Shown piece by piece: positions 47,275 through 58,495 of a DNA stretch of 64,000 bases (positions are counted from its first letter, which is position 1; every line of letters begins with the position of its first letter). Under the pieces are notes generated by a model. The model did not search any database. It saw nothing but the letters and a program-made list of their open reading frames with translations, and was not told where the DNA came from. The position numbers and the translations under genes were made by a program. The DNA comes from Lactarius indigo. Lineage: Eukaryota > Basidiomycota > Agaricomycetes > Russulales > Russulaceae. The stretch is taken from NCBI GenBank assembly GCA_025766275.1, contig JAFKAC010000037.1, positions 496,001 through 560,000 of the forward strand, in the 5' to 3' direction.

Positions 47275-48575
47275 TCTCGCTTCCATCCCACCAGCATTTC
47301 CGTAATGCGGAACTCGTGCTCTCAGAACTGGGGTCTGCAGGGACCGGAGTAGTTCACACATTCATGCTCTTGCACGTACTGTAGTGCATTTTTTTTCTTA
47401 CTGTCTTACAGTATACTTAATTGCCTTTCTCAGAGATAGTCATGACTGTCATATGCTAGGGACTTACAATAAGGTGTCAATTTCAAGGGCGGTACTGCAC
47501 AGACGTTCCCTGATGTAGAAAAATTATGGCATTGCCAGGAAGTCGCTCATTGGGACACTTGTCGAAATAAGTCTGATAAGATCTGGATAGGATAAGCCAC
47601 CTGATCTGGCAATGAGTGATCCCAGCATCTTCGTTCGCGACGCTCAATACTTTCGGCCACTGCCATATTCTTTCACCTCGTACACAACTATTTTATCCCC
47701 TCTGCACCGTCTGCACATCCGTATATTTATGGCGCCCGTCCTCGTGGGGGCAATAATACTCGATAAGGTTCGTATGGAGGCTGTACTGTACTGGATTACA
47801 CCGCACTTGTCTGCCGTCGTGTAAATTCCAGTGATATGCCACCTAAAACATTACAAATACGGACGAGAGCCGTTTCAGTTCCTGTAATTATTCGTAATTT
47901 GACACGGGCCAAGACACGGGCGGTATTTCCTGCTAGCCCTCACACTGTCCTCTTATCTATAACTTACCTAAGACAAGGGCCTAGGTTCACTCCTCCTGTG
48001 GTTCAAGTTCCTTCCGTTCCCCTTTAAAGCCTTTAAAGGGCGTCTGTCCTTGTATCCTCTCGCGACCAATATACCGTGACCTCTCGACTTGGCCGACTGA
48101 CGTTGTGACGTGGGTCCGCTTACTCCTGACACCGAGACTCAACAGCTCTGTACGTCCAGTCTTTCTAAGAGTTCATTCCAAGTCTCGTTTACCTTCAGGC
48201 CTAAGTATACAGATCGTTAAGCGCCTATTCTACTATCCCTATGGAGGCGCACGACGGTAGATCAGTATTTGTAAAGCACGCAAGGAACATTGGCAGAGCG
48301 TACCAAAGTCAGGCCATGGAGTTGATTTCCATATGCCTGATCTTCTCTCAAATTGCGCCACATTTGGCACACGAAGACGCCGAGCTGAGGAGGTGATCGA
48401 CCACTACGGGTCCACTTCCAGCTATTGTGTTCCCTTCTCTGACATCCACTCGTAGAATGCTGCGCGCCTGTGATCTTGCGTTGCATTCCGCTGCTGATTC
48501 GGGTCAGAAAGTAACTGATATAGTGAATAAACGCTTTGAAAAAGCGACTCGAGTGTTGTGCAGATACTTTGAGAA
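47275..48575. other. Intergenic spacer related in part to 55500-55860
   Basis: No gene is supported. A segment at about 47990-48140 (with TTGGCCGACTGACGT and GGGTCCGCTTAC) resembles 55700-55805 downstream of the second F-box gene (GGCCGACTGACGTGAGG, GGGTGCGCTTAC). The spacer was therefore probably duplicated with the F-box gene. Confidence 0.45.
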
Positions 48576-48884
48576 ATGGCGTCGTCGGTGAGTAACAATG
48601 CCATGCCGATGCTTGCAAAAGACCTCACCATTCACCCTTCCACTCACTTTCTTGCAGGTCACTCTCTCCAGGAATTCCGATATTGCCCAAAGCAAGGCCC
48701 AAAGGAGGGCCGTATATGGTGAGTTTCTCGTGTGACAGTTGCGCTTTGCCATCGGTCCCTCATCAACTTTACTTCTACAGAGGACCAAGGACCAATGGAG
48801 ACCAAAGATGATGATCAAGTTCGTGCTTCTCCGCTCCCCATTGGTAGCCCTTCACGATCCGGAAACCGTCATCGTGCGCCGTAA
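48576..48884 (+). other. Alternative-frame spliced small ORF overlapping the F-box 5' end
   Basis: ATG 48576 with exons 48576-48587, 48658-48718 and 48781-48884 joins in phase and gives a 59-residue product (MASSVTLSRNSDIAQSKAQR, then RAVYEDQGPMETKDDDQ). Both introns have good GTGAGT donors and CAG acceptors. The last exon uses a different frame from the F-box start at 48808. It may be the remnant of another gene's 5' end or an upstream ORF of the F-box mRNA. Confidence 0.35.
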
Positions 48885-51400
48885 GCATCGATTCGTGAAC
48901 ATCGTCATCCTCGATAATCTGATTGGCGCGCCAGAGATGCTCAGTGCCAAACCGTCCCTTTCCGAAATTCTTTGGAACTTTAGCCGTTATAAGGACCGTG
49001 CACGAATCACCCTCGAGCAAAACCCTCACTTCTATTCCGGTCTCCCTGCGGACGAGAGTGCATACACGCCTATGTTTAAGCGCCGTCCACTTGGAGACCT
49101 GAGTATAGCCCTCAAACCCCATGATACTGTCTATGTTCTCGTCGATAGGCCTGGTCATGTGTTTCTCGAAGCCGAAGGAAAAAGGCGAAGATTTGGCAAC
49201 GTTTGGATGCTGAACGGTACCCTGATTTTCAAAAGTTTGTGCCACTTTTCCGTCTCGCCCGTCGGCGCTCCCTGACCCTCTTCCAGACAGTTCTGGGGTA
49301 CTCGAGGGTGAAAAACTTGTCAGAAATACTAACACCAACGGCAACTGGTGGCACTACGATGACCCAGTAGTGTTCCCCAAGTGCGAGTGTCGTCCCCGAT
49401 TGAATCCAAATCGCTTACGGCCCATCGTTACAACACTGTCGGCCAATCCCGCATCGGGGATGCCATTTGACGACTGGACATTTCTAAGTCACCCATCATC
49501 TCACTCTATCAACATACAAATCTATTCTGCGCAAGGATGTCGTGAATCTATCACGGATCTGGTGCGTTTCAACGCGTTTAGTACACCTCACAACACTCAC
49601 GCACAAACTTTGACACAGGATCTACCTCCGCCGCCGCCTACATCAGAGGAACCGGAGTACCAAGTACTTTACACGAGTATCAATACGCTCAACGACGATG
49701 TGCTCCTCAGCATATTCAACCGCTATCAGCCAGACGACGAGAATATCTGGAAGCCCCGACTTGGGTGGTTCAAGCTCGCTCACGTCTGTCGGAGATGGCG
49801 GCGCCTCATACACGAATCGGCATTCCACCTTCACGCGCATATCCTATGCACGAAAGGCGCTCCCGTGGTGGACACGCTACCCCTTTTACCACCTCTGCCG
49901 CTCGTCATCGATTACCAATCTACAACCATATCTACGCAAGACGAGTTGGGAATATCGCATGCGCTACGGCTGCGAGATCGTGTATGCCGCGTTGATCTTC
50001 ACGTCCCTCCTTCGAGCTTGCGAAAGTCACTTGTGCTCATGGACGAACCCTTCCCAAGACTAGAACGTCTCTCTCTCTCGTCTACAACTGATGGGGACCT
50101 AATAATTCCCAAGACATTTTTGGCTCCAAATCTCCTCCACCTTAAACTGCATGGCGTCAGCCTTTCAAGTGAATTGCCACTACTGTCCTCCACTGTCTCA
50201 CTCGTCACATTGACGCTCGAAAATATCCGAGACTCTGGTTACTTTCTTCCAATACACCTGATCACGCGCCTTCGGTCGTTTCTCCAGCTCGAGGAACTGT
50301 CTATTTGTTTTTCCAACCCTTTACCCCATTCCAGCGCTGAGATAGAACGTTTGGGTGAATTGGAGACCCCTGTGACGCTTCCCAAGCTCAAACGTTTCAC
50401 ATTCCGCGGTATTAGCGCTTATTTGGAAAGCCTTATCGCTCAAATTAGCGCCCCTCATCTGGAGCAACTCAGCGTTACGTTACTCAACACAGTCGGGTTC
50501 GCGTTACCACACCTGTCCCACTTCACCAATACAACAGAAGGGCTCAGGCTCCCCACGGCCGAGATTATCTTCGATCGTGACGTAGTCGCTGTAGTCATGG
50601 ACCACCGCGGGCTACAACTCGGCAACAGACCCTCAAGCTTCAGCCTCCGTGTCATATGCAACGTATTTGATCGCCAAATTAACTGCGCTGCGCAAATATG
50701 CAGTGCACTTAGACCTGTGCTATCTGGCGTAGAGCAACTCACACTAGTTGACGGACTGTGGATGCCAACAGACTGGGAAGATAGCGACATCGACGATGCG
50801 ATGTGGCACAAACTTCTTAGGCCATTCATCGGAGCGAAGAGGCTTCACATCTGCCGCGTGCTTCTGTGGGAGATTGCTCACGCTCTGCAAGTGGGCGATG
50901 CAGGGCTGGACCCAGGGCTGCTACCCAGTTTGCAGGAGCTCGCCCCCGATATCTCGGCGAGGCACACAGACAACTCATTCACCCCGTTCATCGACGCACG
51001 TCAAGTCGCAGGGCGTCCGGTGCACCTATTGCCTTCGCCGGTGTCGCATACACGGCGACTTCGGCGACGAATCCCACCACCTCCGAGAGAATTCTGGCAA
51101 GTTCCATACATCTCAACAGAGCAATATATACGCGAACCCTATTATTTTCGGTACCACCCACTGCCAGCTCCATGGGACTTTTCCCCTCTTTTGTGGGAAC
51201 TGCAAGATATTCCGCTGGTGCCGCCCGTTCCGTTGCGACGCAATCTCCCCGTTCCATACGTACCGCCAGTCCGGGTGGAACCCAACCCTCCCCATTCTTC
51301 CCGCCCAACCCGCTCAGTTGGGATCCAACCTCCCCCTCCAAAGCATATCCGGAGCCGTCTCCGTCCTTCACACAGGGGAGCAGGCCACGCGTGGCGGTAA
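48808..51400 (+). CDS. F-box/leucine-rich-repeat protein, copy A (intact)
   Basis: This is a substrate adaptor of an SCF ubiquitin ligase by family analogy; the target is unknown. The start is ATG 48808 (MMIKFVLLRSPLVALHDPE), chosen because paralogue B starts at the matching place. Intron 1 (48882-48935) restores VRQMLSAKPSLSEILWNF. Intron 2 (49235-49286, with a CTGAC branch site) removes the apparent stop after GTLIFK. The N-terminal region (HDTVYVLVDRPGHVFLE, GMPFDDWTFLSHP) is specific to this pair. The F-box is INTLNDDVLLSIFNRYQ followed by KLAHVCRRWRRLIHESAF. Beyond it are LRR-like units (LERLSLSSTTDGD, APNLLHLKLHGVSLS, SLVTLTLENIR, LEELSICFSNPL, LKRFTFRGISAYL, LEQLSVTLLNTVGF). The C-terminus is Pro/Arg-rich, ending TAA 51398-51400. 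Confidence 0.82.
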
Positions 51401-52112
51401 TTGAACCCAGTCCGTAGAAATAGTTCCAGCTTAACTTAGTACGTTCCGATTGCCGATCGTGGCCTTACTCAGTGAGGGCCCGCTTTGCTTTTTTTCCTTT
51501 AGTAGAATAGTTACGTGCGTTAAGATCCCCACGTACAGCACTTTGCTTGAAATCACGCATCAAAACATGGATTTTCTTATTGCTTACTAATAAGAACCAC
51601 TTCCTGGATTAGGCAGGAAGGCCTGACGCTTTTCGTTTCTAACCTTCTTTCGAGAGCGTCACAGCTATGAAAAAAAAACATCACCTTCGCTACAGTAACA
51701 ACAACCATGACAACGACAACACGCGTTTTCGTTATTGGCGCCTGCCGCACGCGACTCTTCACGGTCAGGTGATTACCCACCGAATGGTCACGTTGCAGGG
51801 TCGAACATACAAAACAGAAGTCATTTTTTGGCTGACGCTGCGTTCATACTCTTTTTACTTTCTAATCTCTGCGTCACTTGGAAAATCCTCTTAAAATACT
51901 GTTTCTGTCTCGCCCTGCTAGTGACCGGAGACTCAAGTCGAGTACTCGATGGATGCCGGAAGTGCGTACCAACTTATCAGGCCTTGGAACTGGTGACATT
52001 ATGCCGTCTTGTCGTGGATGTATGCCCCCAAGCAGCTCAACACGATGGGCTATTGAAACAGTGACTGTTTTTTTGCCTCGATAAGTTCTACTGCTAATGT
52101 TCACTCAGAGCC
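51401..52112. other. Spacer between the F-box pair
   Basis: Mostly AT-rich 3' flank of copy A. Short open frames overlap on both strands without motifs. Confidence 0.4.
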
Positions 52113-52292
52113 ATGTTAGCGGCAGACGAGGCCTTGCTCTCTGCAATAAACGCAGGGGAGAAGCCTATGGAAAAGCTCAAAAACAGAGCGTTCGCCGCGT
52201 TCATCGAGGCTGAGTGGAGGTTATTTCTATATGAGAGGTCTGCGAACCCAAGGTATTTCATTGCGTTCGGTTCCCGAATCCATTTCCACTGA
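52113..52292 (+). CDS. Small unidentified ORF (59 codons)
   Basis: ATG 52113 opens MLAADEALLSAINAGEKPME and continues through KLKNRAFAAFIEAEWRLFLY and ERSANPRYFIAFGSRIHFH to a TGA. The composition is protein-like and helical, and a plausible acceptor (CACTCAG) lies just before it, so it may be a last exon. No family recognised. Confidence 0.3.
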   Translation: MLAADEALLSAINAGEKPMEKLKNRAFAAFIEAEWRLFLYERSANPRYFIAFGSRIHFH

Positions 52293-52491
52293 AAATAAAT
52301 AAATAGATACAGCATCACGGACTTATTCCCGAGAATGGCCGGGGCAAGACAAATTGACAGACAATCTCGAGACCACCTTCAGAGACATAAAGGAAGAATT
52401 TCCACACATGTAGGCCCTAACTCTTACGCGAGGCTCGATTTAAGATGGAATAATATAGCAACTTCTGTACGACAATCTCAGTATCCCGACA

Positions 52492-54871
52492 ATGAAAGTC
52501 AACTTCGTGCTCCTCCGGTCCCCCCTAGCAGTCCCTCACGACCCGGATACTATCACTGTTCCTCGTAAGTAGGGCCTCACGTATGTTTGTTTGTCATAAT
52601 CTCATCACGCATTAGAGCTACTCTCCGCCCAACCGACTGCCGGTGAGATTCTTTGGAACTTTGCCCGTCTTGAGGGTCGTGCACGAGTCACCCTCGAGCA
52701 AAATCCTCATTTCTACGTGGATCTTCCTGTACATGAAGGCGAATTCGACCCTGAATTTTCTAAGGACTCGATGTGGGACTTTGACCTAAGGAGAAACGAT
52801 ACTATCTACGTTCTCGTTGATAGGCCCAGCCGCGTGTTTCTTAAAACTGGTCATAGAAATAGGATCTTTGGCAACGTCTGGGATCTGAATGGTACCTTGA
52901 TCTTCAAAGGTTTGCACTCTATGCCCCCAACTCATCGTTTGATCTCAGACGTCTTTCCAGACTTGCGTGGGCGCCTAGAGGGAGAACGACTCGTCAGACG
53001 TGATATTTCCGGAGGCATTGGGTGGTTCTGCCAACGGCTAGTCGTGCCCACCAAACCCCGTGCCCGATTGAACCGTAGTTGCATACCGGCGATCACTACC
53101 ACACCGTTGACCAATCCCACACCCGGGACGGCATTTGAGGACTGGACATTTTTGAGTCAGCCAGTGCTGAATTTCTTCAACATACACATTTTTGATGAAC
53201 GAGCGTCCCCTCCTGAATCCACAGAGGATATGGTATGTCTCGGCGCATTTGGCATGCCCCACGACAGCGACACAAGAGCTCACTTTTTGACACCGGACCC
53301 GCCTCCACCACCGATATCCGAGCGACCAGGGTACCATGTGCTATACACAACTGCAGATACGCTCAACGACGATGTACTTCTCGGCGTATTCGACTACTAT
53401 CGATTGGATAGCGAGATACATTGGAATACTCGACTTGGGTGGCGAAAGCTCTCTCATGTTTGTCGAAGATGGCGGCACCTCGTATACGGATCGGCAACCC
53501 ACTTGGATATGCATATTCTATGTACGAATGGCACTCCTCCGGTGAACACGCTAGTCCATCTACCACCCCTGCCGCTCGTCATCGATTACCGGTATGCGAC
53601 TGTAGCCGTAGGTGCACAAGATGAGTTAGGAATATTCAACGCGCTCCAGCTGCATGACCGCGTACGCCGTGTTGTCCTCCGTATCCCGCCTTCAATTTTA
53701 GGCCATTTACTTGTCCTCATGGGCGAATCCTTCCCGATTCTGGAACACCTTTCTCTCTCGTCCACAGCCGAAGAGGACGTGACCCTGCTGCTCCCTAAAA
53801 GCTTTCCTAGCCCCAAATCTACATCACCTCATGCTGCTCGGCATCGGTCTTCCAAAAAAGATGCCAGTTGCTCTCATCCACCGTCTCACTCATCACACTT
53901 ACCCTCACAGATATCCGGACTTCCAGCTACTTCCTTCCCCGGCACTTGGCCACACAGCTCAACTCCCTTTCCCAGCTCGAGGAACTGACCATCGGGTTCT
54001 CCGTCCCTTTACCCCGTCCCAGTGCTGAGAGAGAACTGTTACATGGACTAGGAGTTCCTGTGACGCTTCCCGTGCTGAAGCGCTTCACGTTCCGGGGAGT
54101 TGGCGCTTACTTGGACAGTTTTGTCGCTCAAATTAGGGCCCCACTTCTAGTGCAACTCAGCATTACATTATTCAATCAAATCGCCTTCGCATTACCACAC
54201 CTGTCCCACTTCACCGATACAACGGAAGCACTCAAGCTCCCCGTCGCGAAAATTTCCTTTGAACGCGACGCGTTCTCTGTAGTCACGGACCACCGCAGGC
54301 AGCAACTGGGTGATGGACCCCCAAGTTTCAGCCTCCGTGTGATATGCAAGCAGTTTGACTGGCAAATAGACTGTGCAGTGCAAATTTGCTAGCGCGCTTG
54401 CGACTACGCTGACCAGCATAGATGAACTTACGCTCAACGTCGTGGGACGGGAGACGTCAACCGAATGGGAGAACGATGTGGTCGACAGCGCGACTTGGCG
54501 CGAGCTCCTCGGGTCGTTCACTGGGGCCAAGGAACTTCGTATCTGCCACGCACTCGCGTGGGAACTTTCCTGTGCGCTGCGATCGGGCGACGTAGGGTTG
54601 GACCCAGGACTTTTACCCTGTCTGGATGTGCTCGCTCCCGAACTCGAAGAAGAACATGCAGGCAATGCGTTTGCCTCATTCATTCGACGCTCGTCAAGTC
54701 GCGGGTCGTCCAGTACTGCTATCGCCTTCGTCAGTGTCATGCGAACAGCCAATTGCGTTCCCGGAACAGGGCCCTGAAACAAATCCGGTTTCATATTCGC
54801 CCCCTCCCGCCAACCGGCAGGGCTGGTTGCGGAGGGCCGTAATCAACCCGATCAGAAATCGTCTTGGTTAG
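52492..54871 (+). pseudogene. F-box/LRR protein, copy B (four +1 frameshifts)
   Basis: Paralogue of 48808-51400 with the same intron positions: ATG 52492 (MKVNFVLLRSPLAVPHDPD), intron 1 from 52563 to the acceptor before LLSAQPTAGEILWNF, intron 2 of 54 bases after LIFK. The F-box is ADTLNDDVLLGVFDYYR with KLSHVCRRWRHLVYGSA. From the LRR region on, alignment to copy A needs a one-base insertion at each of four places: about 53806 (before LAPNLHHLMLLG), about 53871 (before LSSTVSLITLTLTDIR), about 54390 (after CAVQIC) and about 54685 (before DARQVAGRPV). Each fragment between them is clean and conserved. As given it is a pseudogene; errors in the sequence are a real alternative. Confidence 0.75.
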
Positions 54872-56574
54872 GCCGATTGCCGTTCGTTCAGTCCGTCTCC
54901 ATCCCTTGTCTACTACAGTATGTCCTCACTAGGCTCGGATCGTGACTAGCTACTACATTACTAAAATATGTACTCTGTGCTTGACTCTGTGGTCCATGGT
55001 GAGCTATGGTCCTTGCTATGGTTGATTATTGAAAACGAGTGTCTTTACTCTTGCGTTAACAATTTCCGTCCGCGTCTCTGTATACATTGTGTTCCCTATT
55101 CTCCTCTCATACTATCCTACGCTTCTCCTTGGGCCGACGTCTATTATTCGCTATGGGACTCGCTATACGTAGAGTCGCTGCAAGAATTGCTACTTGCCGG
55201 CTGCACGCGGGACTAGCAAGGACCAACAAGGTCATAACTGCCCAATGCTGGTGAGTAGGTACGGATAATGTAGTGATCCAGCCAGTATGCGAAGTACCTT
55301 GATTTACAATAGTAGCCTACAGTATTGATTTTGAGCAATCCCTTCTCCTTTCTCTTAGATTCCAAGTTAGATTCGCTACATTCAATACTTATAGATGTTG
55401 CAGTGCCGCACGGCCCTTCTCTCACTTCGTAGATTATAGCCTTCTTCTTCTTCTTCCCTCTGTACGGTTCGTATATCCGTGCAGATAACCATCGACCAAC
55501 TCTAGATAATACTCGATTCAGGTTCGTGAAGCCTGAAGTGGCTGTACTCAAGGCTGTATCAGTGACTCTACTGGGTTCCACTGCACGGCCGCCACCAAGG
55601 CCGCCACTCACTGGCAGGCATCCGATTCAGCAAGTTCCTAGTGCTTGTGCTATTATCTCAAGCTTTCGTAGAGAAGGGGAATGGTCTATTGTCACCTTGT
55701 GCAAGCCAAGCTCCTTCCGTTCTCCTTTCAGGACCTCTATAATCCTTGTTTTCCGCCAATTACCTCTTGATTTGGCCGACTGACGTGAGGTGGGTGCGCT
55801 TACCCGTGACGCCAAGCTTCCATGGGAGCCTCTCGTTCTTACTTACCCTCTGGCATAGGTACTACGATGCCGACTCACACCTGCTCTGGAGGGAGTAGGG
55901 GGCCTGGTTTGCCTGGGTTCTGCTCGGGCGACTCCCTTTCCGTGATACATGTCGGTTTGATCACGAGGTCCATGAAATCGAGATGACCTACGTCATAATG
56001 GTACAGTAGTAGCCGTCACCCTCAGCAGATGATACCTCGAATCTTCGGTATCAAGGAAGATTGATCCTAACACCAACCTATCTTTTATATCCAATAATAC
56101 AACACTCCAGCGCTCCACTTGTTGACTTCGAAGACGTCGAGCACAATGCCTGTGGAGCCACGCACCGCAAGATTTTCCAAGTTCGACTGTTTTGGGTTGG
56201 GAAACGAAGTAAGTTATGACCATAACGAGGGCGCAATCATAGGATCAATATCCAAAACGTATGAATCCCCTCCCTTGCGACCAGGGTCCTATGATAGGTA
56301 TGGTATTGCTATCAGCCGACGGACAACGCCTCGTAAAAAGCGAAGCGAACGAGAGCGAGAAAACAACCACAACACAAATTACTAGTGAGAAAAGAAACGG
56401 AGCGTGGGTGTATTATGTTTTGTTTGGACGGGTGTTCGTGGGTCATGACTAATACAAACAAACTAAAACAAACAAACGAAAGGTCCTTTCGGTCGTTCAT
56501 AGAGGGGAATCGTCTTTATAAGGGTAAAAAGGGAATCGTAGCGAGATAAGTGTCAGTTGAATTCGTCCTGGATA
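54872..56574. other. Convergent spacer, no gene supported
   Basis: It separates the plus-strand F-box copy B from the minus-strand deacetylase copy A. The part at 55500-55860 resembles 47990-48240. The frames here are short and overlap on both strands. Confidence 0.45.
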
Positions 56575-58495
56575 TCATCCATCCGAGTCATCATAGCATG
56601 AAGACCGGCGAGAAGCGCCTGTGGCGCAGAGTACTGTCCACAGCGCAGCGCCATGCACGACATGGGTCCGCGCTGAGGACGACTTCGTGCTCCCGGATCC
56701 CGTGCTGGAGCTCGAGGTTGGGCTCGAGCCCGAACCCGTGCCCGTACCAGACCCGGAGCTGTTGCTACCGGAGGCTGTCACCTGGCCTGAGACATCTATC
56801 GGCGAGAAGAAAGGTATTTATGAAAGAGTCCTCTCGTAAAGTGGATCATGGACGTACATTGCTCAAACGTTGGGAGGGAATAGTTGGTCTCCTTGTACGG
56901 CTGCGTCTTGTTCAGCGCGACACCAATGGGGACAATAGCCTAGAATATATGTCAACATTGCTCACGATATCCAATGAGAGAGGAAGAGAGGGTATCGCAC
57001 CGAGAATGCCGCCTTGAGTTGCGGGTACCACTTGATTGCCTCCTGCATCGTAAAGTTGTTCAGCTCGTGGGTGAGCATGATACCTCCGACCGTATCGAAG
57101 GCTCCAGAGGTCAGGTTGCTGATGAACAGGTTGTAGTTATTGTCGACGTCGGTAGCCGTGATGTTGCCCTGTCCAGGCGCGCCAATCGAACGAGTCGTAC
57201 TTCCACACGATCGTCTGCAGGCCAAGCGCAGTGGCGATCGCACGAATGCGGTCCTGCACCCGAAGAACACGTCAATCTCGTGTCAGAGTTGGGAAGATAA
57301 GCACGCGTACATCTACGTCTCCGTAGGGCGGGCGCCAGCAGGTCGGGGTAACCCCAGTGACGAGCTTAATGGCCTTGATCTGGGAGAAACACGTATACAT
57401 ATCAGCATGTACGTAGCGTCGACCACTCCAAGCACTTACAGTATACCACAACTCTGCAAAAGCGTCTTGGCTCTGGAAACGCCGTCACTACGAACGGGCA
57501 TTCAGTAAATTTAATCCATCGTGCATGACTGCTTAGCGCCGAGCGCCGAATAAGAAGCTCACTGTAACGATGTGACCAAGTATCTGCCACGCCACACGAA
57601 CCACAATCAGTTCCGACCGTATGCAAAACACAAGCCAGAACTCACGAGCGCAGATTTCATGCCCATCTGCAATTGCACGCTGCGCCTCCAGCGGCCAGTC
57701 AAGCACGTTACTCCCAATGTAGTACATCGTCGCCTTCTGATTCTGGCTCGAGAGGAAGTTGTAGAACGCATTGTGCGTGCAGTTGGGCCCGTCGTCGAAC
57801 CCGTACCCCATAGTCTTGGGCTCCGGCACAGCTAGACACATCCGACGACAACCCCGTCAACTTCGGCGTCGTACATTGGCGAATCGTCCACCCTGTTCGT
57901 AAAAAGAAGCGTGAATCAGCCGCGGGTTGCGATTTTTGACGGAAGCTTAAAAGTAACCCAGGCGTCAATTCGGCAGCTTCATTCAAGGAAGCTGCCAAGT
58001 TGGCGAGCTAAAGCCGCGCGGCTTCGACGCAGCCATGGGAACAGACTACCAGCCTCGCTATCCCCGCATTGGGCGTCACAGCTGGAAGAAGGGAAACTCA
58101 CAGCAGTCCGGATCGTTCACCGTGTCGTACGTCACGTTAATGGTACTCCCGTTCAGCTGCCCCTTGGGTAGGAATGTTCGTCGGAATGCTCGGCGCGACT
58201 TTGGCCCACAAGGCCTGGCCCTCGGTGTCATTCGCGAGAAGCGTCGCGGGCTGCCATATCGGAGGGAAGGTGTTGACGAACTGGCCCGAGGGAGCGTAGT
58301 AGTACGGCGTGCACTCGAGATTGGGATCTGCGGCGGGAGAGTGGGTGGTAAGAAGGTGGAGGATTGGTGGGTGAGAGGGAGAGGACGCGCACCGGAGATC
58401 TGAGCCTCGGACTGCTCGGAGCTATGGTCCTGAGCGAGGGCAGAGGTCGCGAGAAACACGACGAGGGGGCTAAGCGCCCGCAAGTTGAACAACAT
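56575..58495 (-). pseudogene. Chitin deacetylase (CE4, NodB domain), copy A, four +1 frameshifts
   Basis: Minus-strand paralogue of 61438-63165. ATG 58495 starts a signal peptide, MLFNLRALSPLVVFLATSAL. The exons encode DPNLECTPYYYAPSGQFVN, INVTYDTVNDPDCC, GYGFDDGPNCTHNAFYNFL, HTWSH, TPTCWRPPYGDVD and GGIMLTHELNNF, so the metal-binding and catalytic motifs of polysaccharide deacetylases are all present. Compared with copy B there is one extra base at about 58165 (before PKGQLNGSTI), about 57832 (after DVSS), about 57469 (in the exon before AELWYT) and about 57177 (after DSFDW). The 3' exon encodes a Ser/Gly/Thr-rich stretch (SGSGTGTGSGSSPTSSSS) followed by moderately hydrophobic sequence, as in GPI-anchored deacetylases. 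Copy B lacks this tail. Confidence 0.78.

Noticed and set aside
46759..47361. 200-codon minus-strand frame
   Set aside because: Antisense to the GC-rich last exon of NSE3, where stop codons are rare on all frames.
49229..49290. Premature stop in F-box copy A after GTLIFK
   Set aside because: A 52-base intron (GTTTGT...TTCCAG with a CTGAC branch site) removes it, and copy B has an intron at the same place.
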